From assembly GCF_958298935.1 (NCBI RefSeq), contig NC_084922.1:3908501-3972500 (forward strand): DNA of 64,000 nucleotides. The letters are read 5' to 3'. The notes under the pieces were generated by a model. That model searched no databases. It was not told the DNA's origin and saw only the letters and a program-made list of their open reading frames with translations. Positions within the stretch are counted from its first letter, which is position 1. The number at the start of each line of letters is the position of its first letter. Source of the stretch: Phragmites australis (lineage: Eukaryota > Streptophyta > Magnoliopsida > Poales > Poaceae). The position numbers and the translations under genes were made by a program. Shown one piece after another: positions 14,792 to 26,575 of this stretch.

Positions 14792-16265
14792 GCCTCTAGA
14801 TTTTGGACAGGGCCGGCCCTGGGTGGAGGATACAGTGAAGACCAACTATAGTGGGTCCGGTTACGCGGCAAATTGCCAATAAAATGAGGCCAGCACTAGA
14901 CAGTAGACACATGGCTGAATATTGAATCCTCCTTTCATCGCAGGCGAAAGGCGTGGTCGGCCTCGTTGATCGCCGGAGGGACGACCGACTACCTAACAAG
15001 CGGCCGATCTGGGATGCATATCCATATCATGCGTGGTCGGCCTCCATGCTCGTGCTGCCACTTGCCTTCTCGAGCTCCATGCATGGACACGTGTCCGTCT
15101 GCAGTCTTGGTGTCGGTCAAGTGGTGCTTTCCAATGTGATTAGGTTTCAGTGTTTCACCGATCAGATGAAATTAGAAGATTAATCAGGTAACGGAGGGAA
15201 GAAAATTCTACGAGACTCGGTATTGAAAGATTCGTATGAGATTCTGATCTATACTATTTTTTCTGATTTAACAGCTGTTACGTACAACTGAAAAAAAAAA
15301 GATAACACGTAACATACATAAAAGATGATCTTGAAAGATTCGTATGTGATTCTGATCTATACCGTTTTTCTCTAATTCAATAGCTGTTACGTACAACTAG
15401 AAAAAAGAAGAGAACATAACATACACAAAAGATAGTCTTTTTACGAGATCAGATGTCATAGAATTTTTTCCGTATGGGAGTGCCTGTGCACTACGTGCAG
15501 TAATATGTTAGGCATGGAATGAAAGGGATGGCCGGGTATGGACCCTTTTTGACTGCTCCAATGCGATGGGGAGCACGCACTGATGACTGAAAGAAAGGAG
15601 GAAAGGGACCAGTACTAGGAGCGCCGGTGTATCCATGTACCAACGGTTAACTGAAGAGACTCGTATCACTGCCTTTTTATGTAACATTCTACGGATTCTG
15701 TACCGTGTATATGTCTGTGCAGTTAATTTCTTGTAAATTGCTGGAGAGAAGACGATGTCCTTGTCGACGGACGAAGTACCATCTAATTAATTCATCATAA
15801 AGCTTAAGCTGACGAACAAACAGAGCGAGCGAATCAACACGCTGCTGCTTGTGATGCAATCGCCGTCTGCCCCTACGTCTTGACAACAGGCAAGTAAAAA
15901 AATAAATCGTGCTCGACTTACTATTAGCACTACGAGAGACTTGGCTTAACAATGGGCAAGTAGTTCACTTGGAACCGATTTCGCACCCCACGAGTTTGAA
16001 CTCGGCGCCATTGCCCTGTTCGGTTTCCACCACATGTTCAGCCTGTTGCGACCGCATGGCATGCATGAGCCAACATGAATTCCAGCATCGCATCCATCCC
16101 AAGTAGGAGGTCAACGAACTGCAGTGAGACTGGAAGGAAGCACTGTAGGAGTAAAACTCAAGGACAAGTAAGCACATGTGCCACAGCATGTGCTTTGAAG
16201 TTTGAACGTTTGGAATCGACATGTTGTATCGTACTCGAGTTCTTCTATCTATTTAAGTGAAGTAG
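14788..16265. other. Intergenic, no gene recognised
   Basis: Short frames on both strands have no recognisable homology. Two related segments (about 15225-15320 and 15330-15440) share the block around GATTCGTATGWGATTCTGATC, an old imperfect duplication of about 105 bp. Nothing else is assignable. Confidence 0.55.
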
Positions 16266-16510
16266 GTACTATCTTCGTTTTTAAATAAATATTGTTCTAA
16301 AATACGTACAGTCAAACTTTAAATTTTTTAATTATTAATATACATAAAATTATTAAAATTTGATATATAAAAATAATAATAGTGAAATTATCATGAAAAA
16401 TATTTTGATATCATCTAATTTTTATCAATTTTTTTTAAAAGTTAGTTGTCAAAAATAATAGTTAGACATGTTTATCGAAGATCGTATCGATATCTTAAAC
16501 GAAAGTAAAA
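16266..16510. mobile_element. Degenerate Stowaway-like MITE
   Basis: AT-rich segment of about 245 bp. The left end TACTATCTTCGTTTTTAAATA and the right end, read inverted, TACTTTCGTTTAAGATA resemble eroded Stowaway termini (CTCCCTCCGT type). The internal GTACAGTCAAACTTTAAATT block is common in grass Stowaways. The TA target site is plausible but not decisive. Confidence 0.5.
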
Positions 16511-17142
16511 GAAAATAGAGGTAGCAATAAGAGAGTAGAGAGAATTTCAGAACCACGAGTTTGGAAATTCCTTGCTCTCTCGGCTGGTCCAGAGTTTTCA
16601 GCTCCCGTGTCTCTGCCTTTTTCTGGCTCCGAGAAAAAGGGCAGACAACACAGAAGGAAATGGTTGGAAGAGACGATGACCTTCCGAGGCAGGCAACCGC
16701 GGTCAAGAGACCATCACAATTTGCAAGTCTCTCCCCATGTTGCCCAGGGTCCTCGCGCGATGCGACCAGGACGAAAATTCCTCTACCTGCCACATGTTAT
16801 CTGTGACGACCGGTATCCATGGGAAAGATCGCACACCAATGCGCATGGAAAACAAGTGTAATGGCCCGAATATTAGGAGATATTTGATGAGAAGATCACG
16901 GAAAAATAAGACATTTTCTGCGCGAGTTTTCAAATGGGTGAAAAAATGTTTTGTAGAATCGTAGCTCGGATGAACAATCTGAGACCATGATACGAAATCT
17001 GATCGAAACGAATCAATTTTATTATTAAACCATAATTTCTGACACCTTAAGATTCCTAACAAGCTCAATATAATTAGATCGTTAGTTTAAAAAGAAAAAA
17101 AAGAAAAATCAGCAACCGGCCGACTCAATCGGTGAGCTGTCA

Positions 17143-17150
17143 TATAAAAA
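17143..17150 (+). promoter_or_regulatory. LTR TATA box
   Basis: TATAAAAA followed by GGGC, about 290 bp from the LTR 5' end, at a position expected for the U3/R promoter. Confidence 0.5.
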
Positions 17151-18174
17151 GGGCATCGGATCGGGCCGCCCAACGTCCGAGCCTAGACCACCCTCACACT
17201 AAACCTAACCCTCGAGTTGTCGGCCACTGTCACGCCGCCTATGCCATGCTACCCGCCTGCCGACGCCGTCCATGTCGCGCGCTACCCTGCTGTGTCGCGT
17301 CGTGCACACCGTTGTTGAGCAGTCCCGGTTGCATCCCGAGCTGCCATAGCCAGAGCTCGCCATCACCGAAGCCACCGAGTTCGTGAGCAGCAGCCCCAGT
17401 GCAGAGAAGCAAGCAGCAAGAGGAAAGGAAGAGAAAGAAGAAAGGAAGAAAAGGAAGAGAAATGAAGAAAGAAGGGGATTTCTTGGGATTTCGTCAGATT
17501 TGTTTCAAATTTGTGGTGTGCTACAAGTTTAACATCTAATTAGTCTCTAAAATATTATGGATTAATTTGGATGGAGGATTCTGCCATCGAGATTCTTAAC
17601 CGGTAGATTGATTTAGGTTCCATGTTATTTACGCCGATTTATTCATCGAAAATTATAGGATTAATCAACATAGAATCTCGATATGGCGTCAAAATGAAAG
17701 TTGTATGTCCCACCAGTATGTTCCCAATGGTGCTGATCTCATTCAATTTGGATAAGCAGTTTGGGAGTTACCGCCAAAACCGTACTGATTGTTCGGATCT
17801 AAAAACTGCGCAGTAATTGTTTTTAAAAAAAAAAATGGGCACGATAGAGATAGAATTCGAGTCTTCACGCAACATGAAAGTTGTGGATAATTTTATCTAG
17901 ATGCTCTAGATGTATTTATGTGCCATGTTTGAATAAGCGGTTTGAACGTTATGTCTAAAACAGTGCAGAGCATTCAATATGTCTTCCTATGTTCCGACGG
18001 TCAAACCGCGAGCGTGGTGGTCAGACCGCCAATCATACATAGAGTTTTGGGGTTTTGAAGGATCAGACCGTCAATCATACAGTCGGACTGCCTAGGGTCA
18101 CAGTCGGACCACGAGACGGGGCGATCAGACCTCCCACAGATAGAGACTTTTTTAGGTACTGCATGTTCTAACGG

Positions 18175-19606
18175 TGTCGGAGGGTGAACTCCTCAAGCGG
18201 GGATCCGGAGGGACCCCTTTTGAGATTCGACCGGGGGATGATTCTGAACCCGCTTCGTAGGTGAAATAAATAGGAGTAAATAAGATGCAGATGGGGTGGA
18301 ATGATCGGATGCAGGAGGAAGTAAATGCTCAGGGGATTTTTAGACAGGTTCGGGCCGCACTGAGCGTAACACCCTACTTCTATGTGTATGCTATAAATGC
18401 TCTGAGAATATCTCTCTGAGGATCTACTGTATTACAAGAATATTTATCTAAGTCTAGAGCTTTGTGCTCCTTGTTCTTCGGTTGATCCAAGCCTCTGTCT
18501 TCTGTGTCTTGTGTTCTCCGAGACTTGTCGATGTCTGTCCCGTGTTTTGGTTCCCTTCTCTGGGGAGCTCACCCCGCTTATATACCCGTCGGGGCAGTAG
18601 CGTGTCTAGAAAGGATGGCGCGAGTTCCAAGGCGTCATAAATAGAAAGCAACCATCATGAGCTGCTGCGCGAGGTGACGGGGAGGGTTGAAAATGCGCCT
18701 CCGTTCGGTCTTGTTCGTCATCATTCTGCTTTTCGGCGAGTGCTGCAGGGAGGGCCCATTGAGCAGCCCCGCGTGCCCGCCCGGTCAGAGCAGGCCTGAC
18801 ACAGCGGGGCGGCAGGCGGTGTGCCTCGAGCTCTACGACGTTATCCCGAGGCGCGCCGGATGACGCGCGATGGGACCGTGCATTAAATGTCTCCACGCCT
18901 CCCTGCCAGGCCGTGGTAGGGACTGACAGTAGAAGTGGGGGGAATGGTTGGAAGTGACAGGCCACGCGCCATTTTAAATGCAGTATCGGGTCTCTCAACA
19001 GTTGACACCTCACCGCTGAGCCCTTGTGGGGACCATCGGCGAAGGACTGCTCAGGCCCTCGGGGAATTGTGAGTGCTCGGGGGCTACTATTCATAGCGCC
19101 GAACACTCTCTTCTGGATATGCCCTCTCTTGGTCCTCGAGGAGCCGAGTGCTCGGGGACCACTGTTCATGGCCCCGAGCACTCTCTCCTGGAACTTGACT
19201 GCTCGGGTCCTCGGGGAACTTGAGTGCTCGGGGGGCACTGTTCGCAGCTCTGAGCACTCCCTCCTGGAACTGACTTCTCTTGTCATCGGGGAATTCAGGT
19301 GCTTGGGGGCCACTGTTCACAGCCCCGAGCACTCTTTCCTAGAATTCGGCCTTCTTGGGTCATCGGGGAACTTAGGTACCCGGGGACCACTGTTTATAGC
19401 CCCAAGCACTCTCTTCCCGGAACTTATTTTCTCGGGTCATCGGGGAACTCGGGTACTCGGGGACCACTGTTCATGGTCCCGAGCACCCTCTCCCGGAACT
19501 TGGTCTTCTCGGACCTCGAGGAGATAACTCCCGAGGGAGGGCGTCACGTGGCACTCTACTGTTCTGATCTCGGAACTCGGGACCCCTGGTTCCCATGTCA
19601 CCGTCA
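18175..19606 (-). mobile_element. Nested solo LTR of a second gypsy-like family (1,432 bp)
   Basis: This LTR is inserted inside the outer solo LTR. On the plus strand it runs from TGTCGGAGGG to CACCGTCA. The flanking 5-mers are AACGG (18170-18174) and GACGG (19607-19611), a target duplication with one substitution. A TATATAAG box on the minus strand near 18569-18577 and enhancer-like repeats upstream of it (19020-19540) indicate minus orientation, with U5 ending at 18175. No internal retrotransposon genes are present. Open frames here come from the repeats and are not genes. Confidence 0.82.
19020..19540. repeat. Six imperfect 75-bp tandem repeats in the U3 of the nested LTR
   Basis: The landmark CCACTGTTCATGG recurs near 19085, 19159, 19235, 19310, 19386 and 19462, a period of 74-76 bp. 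Each unit also has GTGCTCGGGG and CCCGAGCACTCTC. The units lie upstream of the LTR TATA in the element's own orientation, where enhancer repeats are expected. Confidence 0.88.
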
Positions 19607-20179
19607 GACGGTCAGACCGCTAGGGAGTGGTCGGACCGCCAGGGAGTGATCGGACTGTCAGGAGGGGTGTTTTTTGACTGATGAGAGTTTCTAAGCGTGT
19701 TTCTTTCGGAGTTCAATTTAAGAGCGTAGTTCAAGCATCGAATGTATATTCATATGGACATGATGGAATATATTTTGAGTGCGACCTTGTTCCATAGGAT
19801 TTGGAAGTGTCGGTGCAAACGGTGTGAGACCGCCTTCTCATCACGGTTAAGGCAAGTGCATGATGAACCTATGCTTTGGCACAATTGTGCTTATTCAATA
19901 TTCGAATTTCCCTATGATCATGTGATTCAAATTTATGATTGTGCTCATATCAAAAGGTCAAGTTTCCTGGATTATTCCTTTTCATATTGTTGATATCAAT
20001 TTGGTTCTTAATTTCATATTTCTCAGATCATGATGGTTTCAGTACTTTCATGACTTATGTGATCTTATATTGTCCACTACTTATGTTTCTTTTCTGTGTG
20101 AGATTTGAATTTCATCATTCAAGATTCACGACCGCTCCCTTGTGTTTCGAAAGATTCAAGTTCTGGTTAATTCGTTGCG

Positions 20180-20345
20180 TATCAATCATTTTCCGGTAGT
20201 TCTAGATGTGTAATTTTATATCAATAATGTTCCGGTAGTTCCGAATATGTCATTTCATATCAATCATATTCCGATAGTTCTGGATGTGTAATTTCATACA
20301 ATTATGTTCCAGTAGTTTCGGATGTGTAATTTCCTACTAATCCTG
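20180..20345. repeat. About four imperfect 40-bp tandem repeats in the outer solo LTR
   Basis: Units share ATCAATMATRTTCCGGTAG, then TTCYRGATGTGTAATTTCAT. They lie in the distal part of the outer LTR. No function is evident. Confidence 0.8.
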
Positions 20346-20927
20346 TTCTTGTGCTCTGGTTGTGCAATTTGGTTCTTATGTTCATATCTCCTGTGGGGAG
20401 GTGCTGACCCAAATTGCTCGGTTTTACCAATAAAAGAAAAAAAAATATCATCCATCTCAGACGGAAACTAAAATCTTATTGCTGGTTTCAAGAAAAAAGG
20501 AAAAACTTCAACATTTCTTGGTCTTCAATGACATTGTTGATACGTCTATTCTTTTGGTTCTATACTGTACTTGCTGAGTATTTTTACTCACTTTTGTGTT
20601 TTATTTAGTTTTTTTACCAATGATCATGGCATGTTTGGAAGGGAAAATAGCACCACGTAGTGGCGAGTGATCATAATCAAATCATACCTTAGCGTTGTGT
20701 TTTGGCTAGTTAGCTAGTTATATCAATGAGTTATATCGGGTACTAGATTTAGACTGTTATGGTTATCTTTCGTTTATTAATATTCTGCTTGTGATGTTTG
20801 TGTAGCTATAGTGTGCAAGAAAACAACATTTTCTAGCGAAACTCGGACAAAATTTTTAATGACTTCTAGACTTGTTACGTTTAAAGATGAGAGTCGATAG
20901 CCATCTGGATTTCGACGTTACAACAAG

Positions 20928-21333
20928 ACAGCGAGTTCGTTACTGCTGCGACGCCAACATTCTTCCATTTCTTGCGTGCAGGGTTTAACAATGCGAACCG
21001 CCAACAAGAGGGCCAAGGCTCTCGGTTTTTAAGACGGCGACTTTTGGAGCACAAGGGGCGAGTTTACCTGATGATGCTCCCAAAATCTGATGATTGCTGA
21101 ATTATGGAACGATCATGGCTCTTTGTCACAGATATCGTAGTATGCATTTCCTTGCCAACGTTTGGCCAAATGTTTCGCCAAGATCTTAGCGGGGAATGTG
21201 CATATAGTTGCACTTCATGCACGAGACGACCAAAAAAAAAAAAAAACTACCATATGTATACGCTAGACACGTACAGGTTCAGCAAAAACAATAAAGGCAC
21301 CACTCAAGAACGGAAGTGCGTCCAAAAATTCAC
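20928..21333. other. PEX14 3' flank
   Basis: About 400 bp between the solo LTR and the PEX14 stop codon. It should hold the PEX14 3' UTR on the minus strand. An A-run lies at about 21233-21246. I see nothing else. Confidence 0.5.
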
Positions 21334-24252
21334 TCAAGCGGATTCCAGCTCCTGCCCTTCATTCCCATTGCTGCCTGCGTTGGTTGCCATGGTACTGCCA
21401 TCACTTGGCAACCCTCCACCGGGGGATTCGGAGGCACCGTTCATCTGCTCCCTCCCCACAGCTGGCTCCGATTGTCTCGGAACATCGGTACTCAGGCGCC
21501 CATCGCCTGACGACTGTGACTGCTGCCTTGGAATGGACCTTGGCTGCCGAATGGCGGCCGCAGCCTCTGGCAGGATGACACCCGGAGGGTGCGGGGGAAC
21601 CCAGCGGCGCTGGAATTCCGCTGCAACCGCTGCCGGGGAATCAATGGCATTGCCGGTGTGGTGGTACGGGGAACCACCGTGGTAGCTGCTCCGTGCACCG
21701 GGGTTCGATCTGTCGTTGCTCGTCTGGGGCTGGAATCCATACCCACCAGGCCTCTGAACCCGCTGCTGGAATCACAAAATTTTGAATTTAAGGCCGCTAT
21801 GATCTACTAAAGAATGGAATGTCACATGATTCAGTGTAATTTTGGCACCATTGCTATATGAACTATGTTGGACAAAGTTTATGTATGGTGCTCAACAAAA
21901 ATATACTATGCAGAAGATAAGCACTGTAGCATGCTCCCACAATTGCATACCTCAGGGTAGGATCCTGAAAATGAACCATAAGTAGGTTCTGCAGGTAATG
22001 GCATGAATGAATGCCTCCCTGTTCAAAAATAAACCAGGAGTGAAGAGGTAAAGAGTATACACCCAAAAAAGATGGGATGGGGACTAAAGAAAGGGGTTTC
22101 TTTAGTGGGATGGGGACAAGCTGGTGGTTCAGGACAGTCCCTTACCTGAGTCAAAACCACTGTTTGGAGATGTTGTGTACATATTAGTTTGCTACAAGTA
22201 GAAACATTTAGTAAGACATAAAGAAATAACGTAAAGTTTGTGGATACTGGCACAAATGATCAATAACTGCATGTCATACCTGGGAAGCTCTCCATTGATT
22301 GTCAATAGGGCCTATGCAGAGAAAATAATAGCAATGTGGTGACAGTCAATACTAACGCAAATAGTTATTAAAAACCTCAATGTTAAACCTAAAATTTAGT
22401 ATTTTATATGTAGATAGGTTCAGAACTGTGGATTATGACGAGAATACTAAACTAAAATTTACGGAATGATGCACCCTGAATTGCCAATATAAGGAAACCA
22501 CCTCTGTGGTTCAGTATGATGCATAAATTATCAAGTTTGATGCTGACCGTTCCATGGTGCAGGCTGAATATTCTCTTCCAATAGATTGTATTGTGAAAAC
22601 CGATTCTCCCTTATATGATTTAAGGTCTCGCTCAAGGATTTTAACACATTTGCTTGTGAATCAACAGCTTCTGTTAACTTTATAAGTATCTTCCTATCTG
22701 TTAACAAGAGATAAAATTATTAAGATAACAAAGTTCAAATAATAAGGGCTATTGTACTGCTAAAATATGATAAATTATCAAGAACCATTCTGAAACCTTC
22801 ATCTTTTGAAGCAAGCACTTCTTCGTTTGTTCTAGCAATATCAGAAAAGGCTGACGCAGAAATTTTGATAGCTTCTTTAATTTCTTCATGAATCTTGGAA
22901 TTAAGTTCATCATTCGCACTTTCATCTCCTTCAGCAATGACTCTACGGGTCCAAGATTTTAGCCTAGGAATGAACAATTTCTGTGGAAAATATACACGCA
23001 AATAAAGTTTAGCATCTGAAATAGTCTTCTAAAAAAATTTGGACCTTTACAGAATCACCAGATGTACTTTGAGGGTTATGGCAGTGCTAGCCCCAAAACC
23101 AACAAAAAGACCTGCACCAAGGAGTCCGTGGACCCAGCTAAACTGTGCCTTTGTATGTGGGACAATAGTTCCAGCAGTGACAGAGCCAGTTGCTGCTTGT
23201 GGTGATTGAACTGCTGTATAAGGTTGCACCACAGCAGATTCATTTGGGTTGTTTGCTGGAAGAATCAAAGAAAGAAAAGGACAATTTTTAGTGTTCAAAC
23301 TAGCAACACAATACATTTTCAGTGTACAGTAAGAATCTCAGCACAAACTTTGAAGCATATGTATGAACTGTCATCGAAGGAAAAAAATCATAGTTTGATC
23401 AATCTAAAGATGCATCAGCAGAGTATTATTTTTTAAATAAGTTGGTCGTTAGATCTATACAGGAATTAGAGCTGTTCCAGTGGAGGAAATGAAAGAACAT
23501 TGGAAGTAAGTATCTTCAGCGAGCACAAGTCACTTAAAATTTTCACTGATGTCATTTGTTGTGAGCTATCCTGTCAAAGCTTCGAAACAAAACCTAAAGC
23601 TTCCTTAGTATACTGATATTGGCTGATCGTAATCAGAAGATCCAAACCATAAAAAACAAACAAGGCAAAGATCATATCTAAATAAATAATTAGCTAGCTC
23701 CACGTGTTCACCATGTAGAGATAAAGTGATAAACTACCTTGCTGTGAACCAACAGCTGCAGCATCTGTACTGTTTGGTTGTGAATCCTATAAGACATTAA
23801 GTTAGTTCAGAAATACTTTATCCTCTTTTCATCCAGGATAAAAAGCGATGTCGAGAGCAGGAAATAAAATCTTACAGGGACTCGGCGAAAGGCCTCGTCA
23901 AGTTCTTCCTTCGTGAGGCCTTTCTTTTCCAAGAAAGAGCGCCTGTGAAATACTGGAGAACCCTTCACTTTTGGGTGTGACAGAAACTTAACCGCATTTT
24001 GTATGTAATCCTCCCGCATCGGCTGTGGGGCTTGAAGTACCAGATTGTCCAAGGATTCACTTCCACCGGAGCCATCTGCAGTGTTGGGAAAAGAAATTGC
24101 AAATATACTGTTTTGTTTTGAGAACAGTGGAAGTATGACCACAATGAGTCATTAATAAGAGAACAACACAAACTCTCAAATTTGCAAACTTGCTTACAAG
24201 GTTCAAAAGGGAATTAAGTTGCGCCCTACTCCGATACCGCTTAGGTTCTGTT

Positions 24253-24299
<47 letters not shown>

Positions 24300-25029
24300 A
24301 AAGCACAGGTTCCAATTTCATTTGATGTCTTACAATCTAATTTCTCAGCCTTGCCAGCAAAACCAGAGCCATTAGGCTGATGTCCATAGAACAGCAGACA
24401 TTTGCCTTGCACAACCTCCTGTTGCAAAAGCTAGAGCATCTAGTTGTAGCTTTATCTCAAAATCTGCCTCAAAATTGTCCCTTGTTGACAGCAGACACAA
24501 ATTTATGGGCTGAATGTGTGACAACACCACTCATGAACAAAGTAACGTGTCCTGGTAACTACAACTTTTGCAGAGCTACAGATTACAATAGGACGAACTC
24601 CCTAGCTTGTTCACAGCACCAACAAGCACCAAGAAAATACCCTAACAAGAACTCACAAACCCACTTTTATGTACCTCAATTTCACGAATTCGATGCATCC
24701 TTAGGCCCCTACTCCTCCCAGCCGGCAACCGCAGCACCAAACTGCCGCCCTCGATTAACGCCACAGATACCACCATACCAAACCCTATCCTCCACTAATC
24801 CTCAACGGAAATCCCCATAAAACCCCAAACCAACGTGTTACTACTTAATCAGCAAGAAATCAATCCGGCATCAGGGTTCCTATGCCAAGAAAGGCCTCAA
24901 CCTGACACAAGAATCGCACGACAAGCACCAAGATTCAACGGGTTGCGAAATAACAGCCCCCCTGAGGGAGGAAGCTAGGATGGGGAATATCTTACCTTGC
25001 GGCGAGGAGCTGGGAGACTGCTCCGCCAT
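21334..25029 (-). CDS. PEX14: Peroxin 14, peroxisomal matrix-protein import docking factor (PEX14)
   Basis: PEX14 sits in the peroxisomal membrane and docks the cargo receptors PEX5 and PEX7 with PEX13. Exons on the minus strand: 24996-25029, 23876-24075, 23738-23786, 23068-23255, 22797-22980, 22548-22697, 22280-22311, 22146-22191, 21951-22018, 21334-21765. They sum to 1,383 nt (460 aa) with frame kept throughout. The PEX14 N-terminal domain spans about residues 28-78 (REDYIQNAVKFL, FLEKKGLTKEELDEAFRRVP). One hydrophobic segment at about 137-156 (GLLGAGLFVGFGASTAITL) precedes the conserved KLFIPRLKSW and a coiled-coil-prone region to about 260. The C-terminal 190 residues are Pro/Gly/Ser/Gln-rich, as in plant PEX14. 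Exon 5 has a weak donor (GTTTCA). The ATG opens a short Ser-rich leader typical of the family. Confidence 0.95.
24254..24297. repeat. (GA)n microsatellite in PEX14 intron 1
   Basis: About 22 GA units within the 920-bp first intron (24076-24995). Confidence 0.96.
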
Positions 25030-25802
25030 TGGAGAACTTCACGGCGTGGATGGATGAACAAGGGAACTGTGCGTTTGTCAGGTCGGTCTTGTGTATTCAC
25101 ATGTATTTTATCTTCTGGTGTCTATTTTAATGCAATTTGGATTCACGCATAAATGAAGCAAAAACTAGGTGGTCTATTTATATTTTAAGAAAAAAAGGAA
25201 GAACTTGAATCCATCCCTGCCGATATTGCCATGTATTATGGTTGCAATTCCATCCACTTTGACAACTTGTACAACATTAGGGGTGTTACTATGGAAAAAA
25301 AATCCCATAAAACACCATTAGTTGAATAAACCTTAGTTTTATCAAAATAACTTGAAATTTGTGGTGCCAAATCCGCAGTGGAACGGGTGGCCACATCATT
25401 GTCGAGGAGGTTACTTGTTTGAAGACCCTAATTGAGGGGCAAAGAAGAAAAAGAAAATAGATTTTTTAACCAAAGGATTTGGCCCTACTTTTAATAAAAA
25501 ACAAAAGAGTGATGCTACATCTCTGAAACGATGCGCAACACCTCTAGCTCGATAGAATATCAGGCTCTATTTTTTGGAGTACAGAAGAAATATGATCGAT
25601 TAACCAGCCACCCGTTGCGCATTAGTAAAGCACGCGACCCTCCGCCAGGACATCTTCCTTCCATTTTCTAGTTAGGGTAGCTCCAGCTGGTTCCTCGTAC
25701 CACTATGCCAGTAAGATTTGCTGATCGTCTGGGCAGCAAACGGCTTCAGCAGAATTGGTTTTTTACTGCTATAGTGATAGAGTCAGGACAGATGATCGCT
25801 AT
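25030..25802 (-). promoter_or_regulatory. PEX14 upstream region
   Basis: About 770 bp between the PEX14 start codon and the next LTR fragment. It should contain the 5' UTR and promoter. I see no clear TATA box at a suitable distance, nor any other gene. Confidence 0.35.
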
Positions 25803-26575
25803 TGTCGGTGGATGAACACCGCAAGCGAGGATCCTGAGGGACCCCTTTGAGATTCGACCGGAGGTTAATTCTGGATCTACCTCGTACGTGGGATTAATAC
25901 GAATGTATGGGATCTAGGTGAGACGGATGATCGTCTGCTGGTGGAATTAAATGCACAAGAAATTTAGACAGGTTCAGACCGCACGGAGTGTAATATCCTA
26001 GTCTTATGTGTTTGATGTGCTACTAATGCTTTCGAATATCTTTCTCTTAATCTCAATCTCTAACTTAGCTTGTTCCACCTGGCTCCTCCTTCTACGAAGT
26101 GCTCCCTCCCCCCCCCCCCCTCCCCCCTTTATCCTACCGGGGGAGGCTCGGCGTGTCCGGAACGGGGGCACAGGTTCCCGTAAACCATAAATAAAAAACA
26201 ACCATTATGTGTCTACAGTTTGATGTTACAGAGGTTGAAAATGCACCTTTCGGTCGGTCCTGTCGGTCATTACATCCCAACTTTAGCAGGTGCAGGGGGG
26301 CCACCGGCCAGCCACTGAATATCCCCGCATGCCCGTTCGGTCAGAGCAGATCTGACACGGTCTGATGCGGCAGGGCGACAGGCGATATGCCTCGAGCCCA
26401 TCGACGAAATCATCAAGCCGTCTCCTTTATGGGCCCCGCAAGGTGACGTGCTGTGGGACCCGTCACATTAATTATCCCCACGCCTTCCTGCCAGGCGGTG
26501 GCAGGGACTAACGTACTCAGTACGATAGACGTGGGGGGGAGTGGTTGGATGTGACCGGCCACGCTCCCTCTTAGC
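25803..26575 (-). mobile_element. Truncated LTR, same family as 18175-19606
   Basis: The segment starts TGTCGGTGGATGAAC and follows the nested solo LTR block by block: GAGGATCC..GAGGGACCCC, GAGATTCGACCGG, ACAGGTTC.GRCCGCAC, GGTCAGAGCAG.YCTGACAC and ACGCCTYCCTGCCAGGC. It has the same orientation. Homology stops at about 26575, before the 75-bp repeats, so the U3 side is missing. A C-run lies near 26109-26121. No target duplication can be defined. Confidence 0.8.

Larger units (their letters stand above)
16857..20922 (+). mobile_element. Solo LTR of a gypsy-type element, interrupted by a second solo LTR
   Basis: The sequence starts TGTAATGGCCCGAA and ends TTCGACGTTACA, near-inverted LTR termini. 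It is flanked by an exact 5-bp target duplication, ACAAG, at 16852-16856 and 20923-20927. No coding region lies between, so this is a solo LTR left by LTR-LTR recombination. Removing the nested 1,432-bp insertion and its 5-bp duplication leaves about 2.63 kb, a usual Tekay/Del LTR length. A TATA box, TATAAAAA (17143-17150), sits about 290 bp inside the left end, which sets the plus orientation. The perfect target duplication makes the call firm; the clade is inference. Confidence 0.88.

Noticed and set aside
18606..19649. Long frames on both strands (235, 167 and 116 codons)
   Set aside because: They come from the GC-rich LTR and its 75-bp repeats, whose length is a multiple of three, so stops are avoided in several frames.
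24380..24820. A 146-codon plus-strand frame in PEX14 intron 1
   Set aside because: No recognisable domain, lies in an intron on the opposite strand, composition not gene-like.
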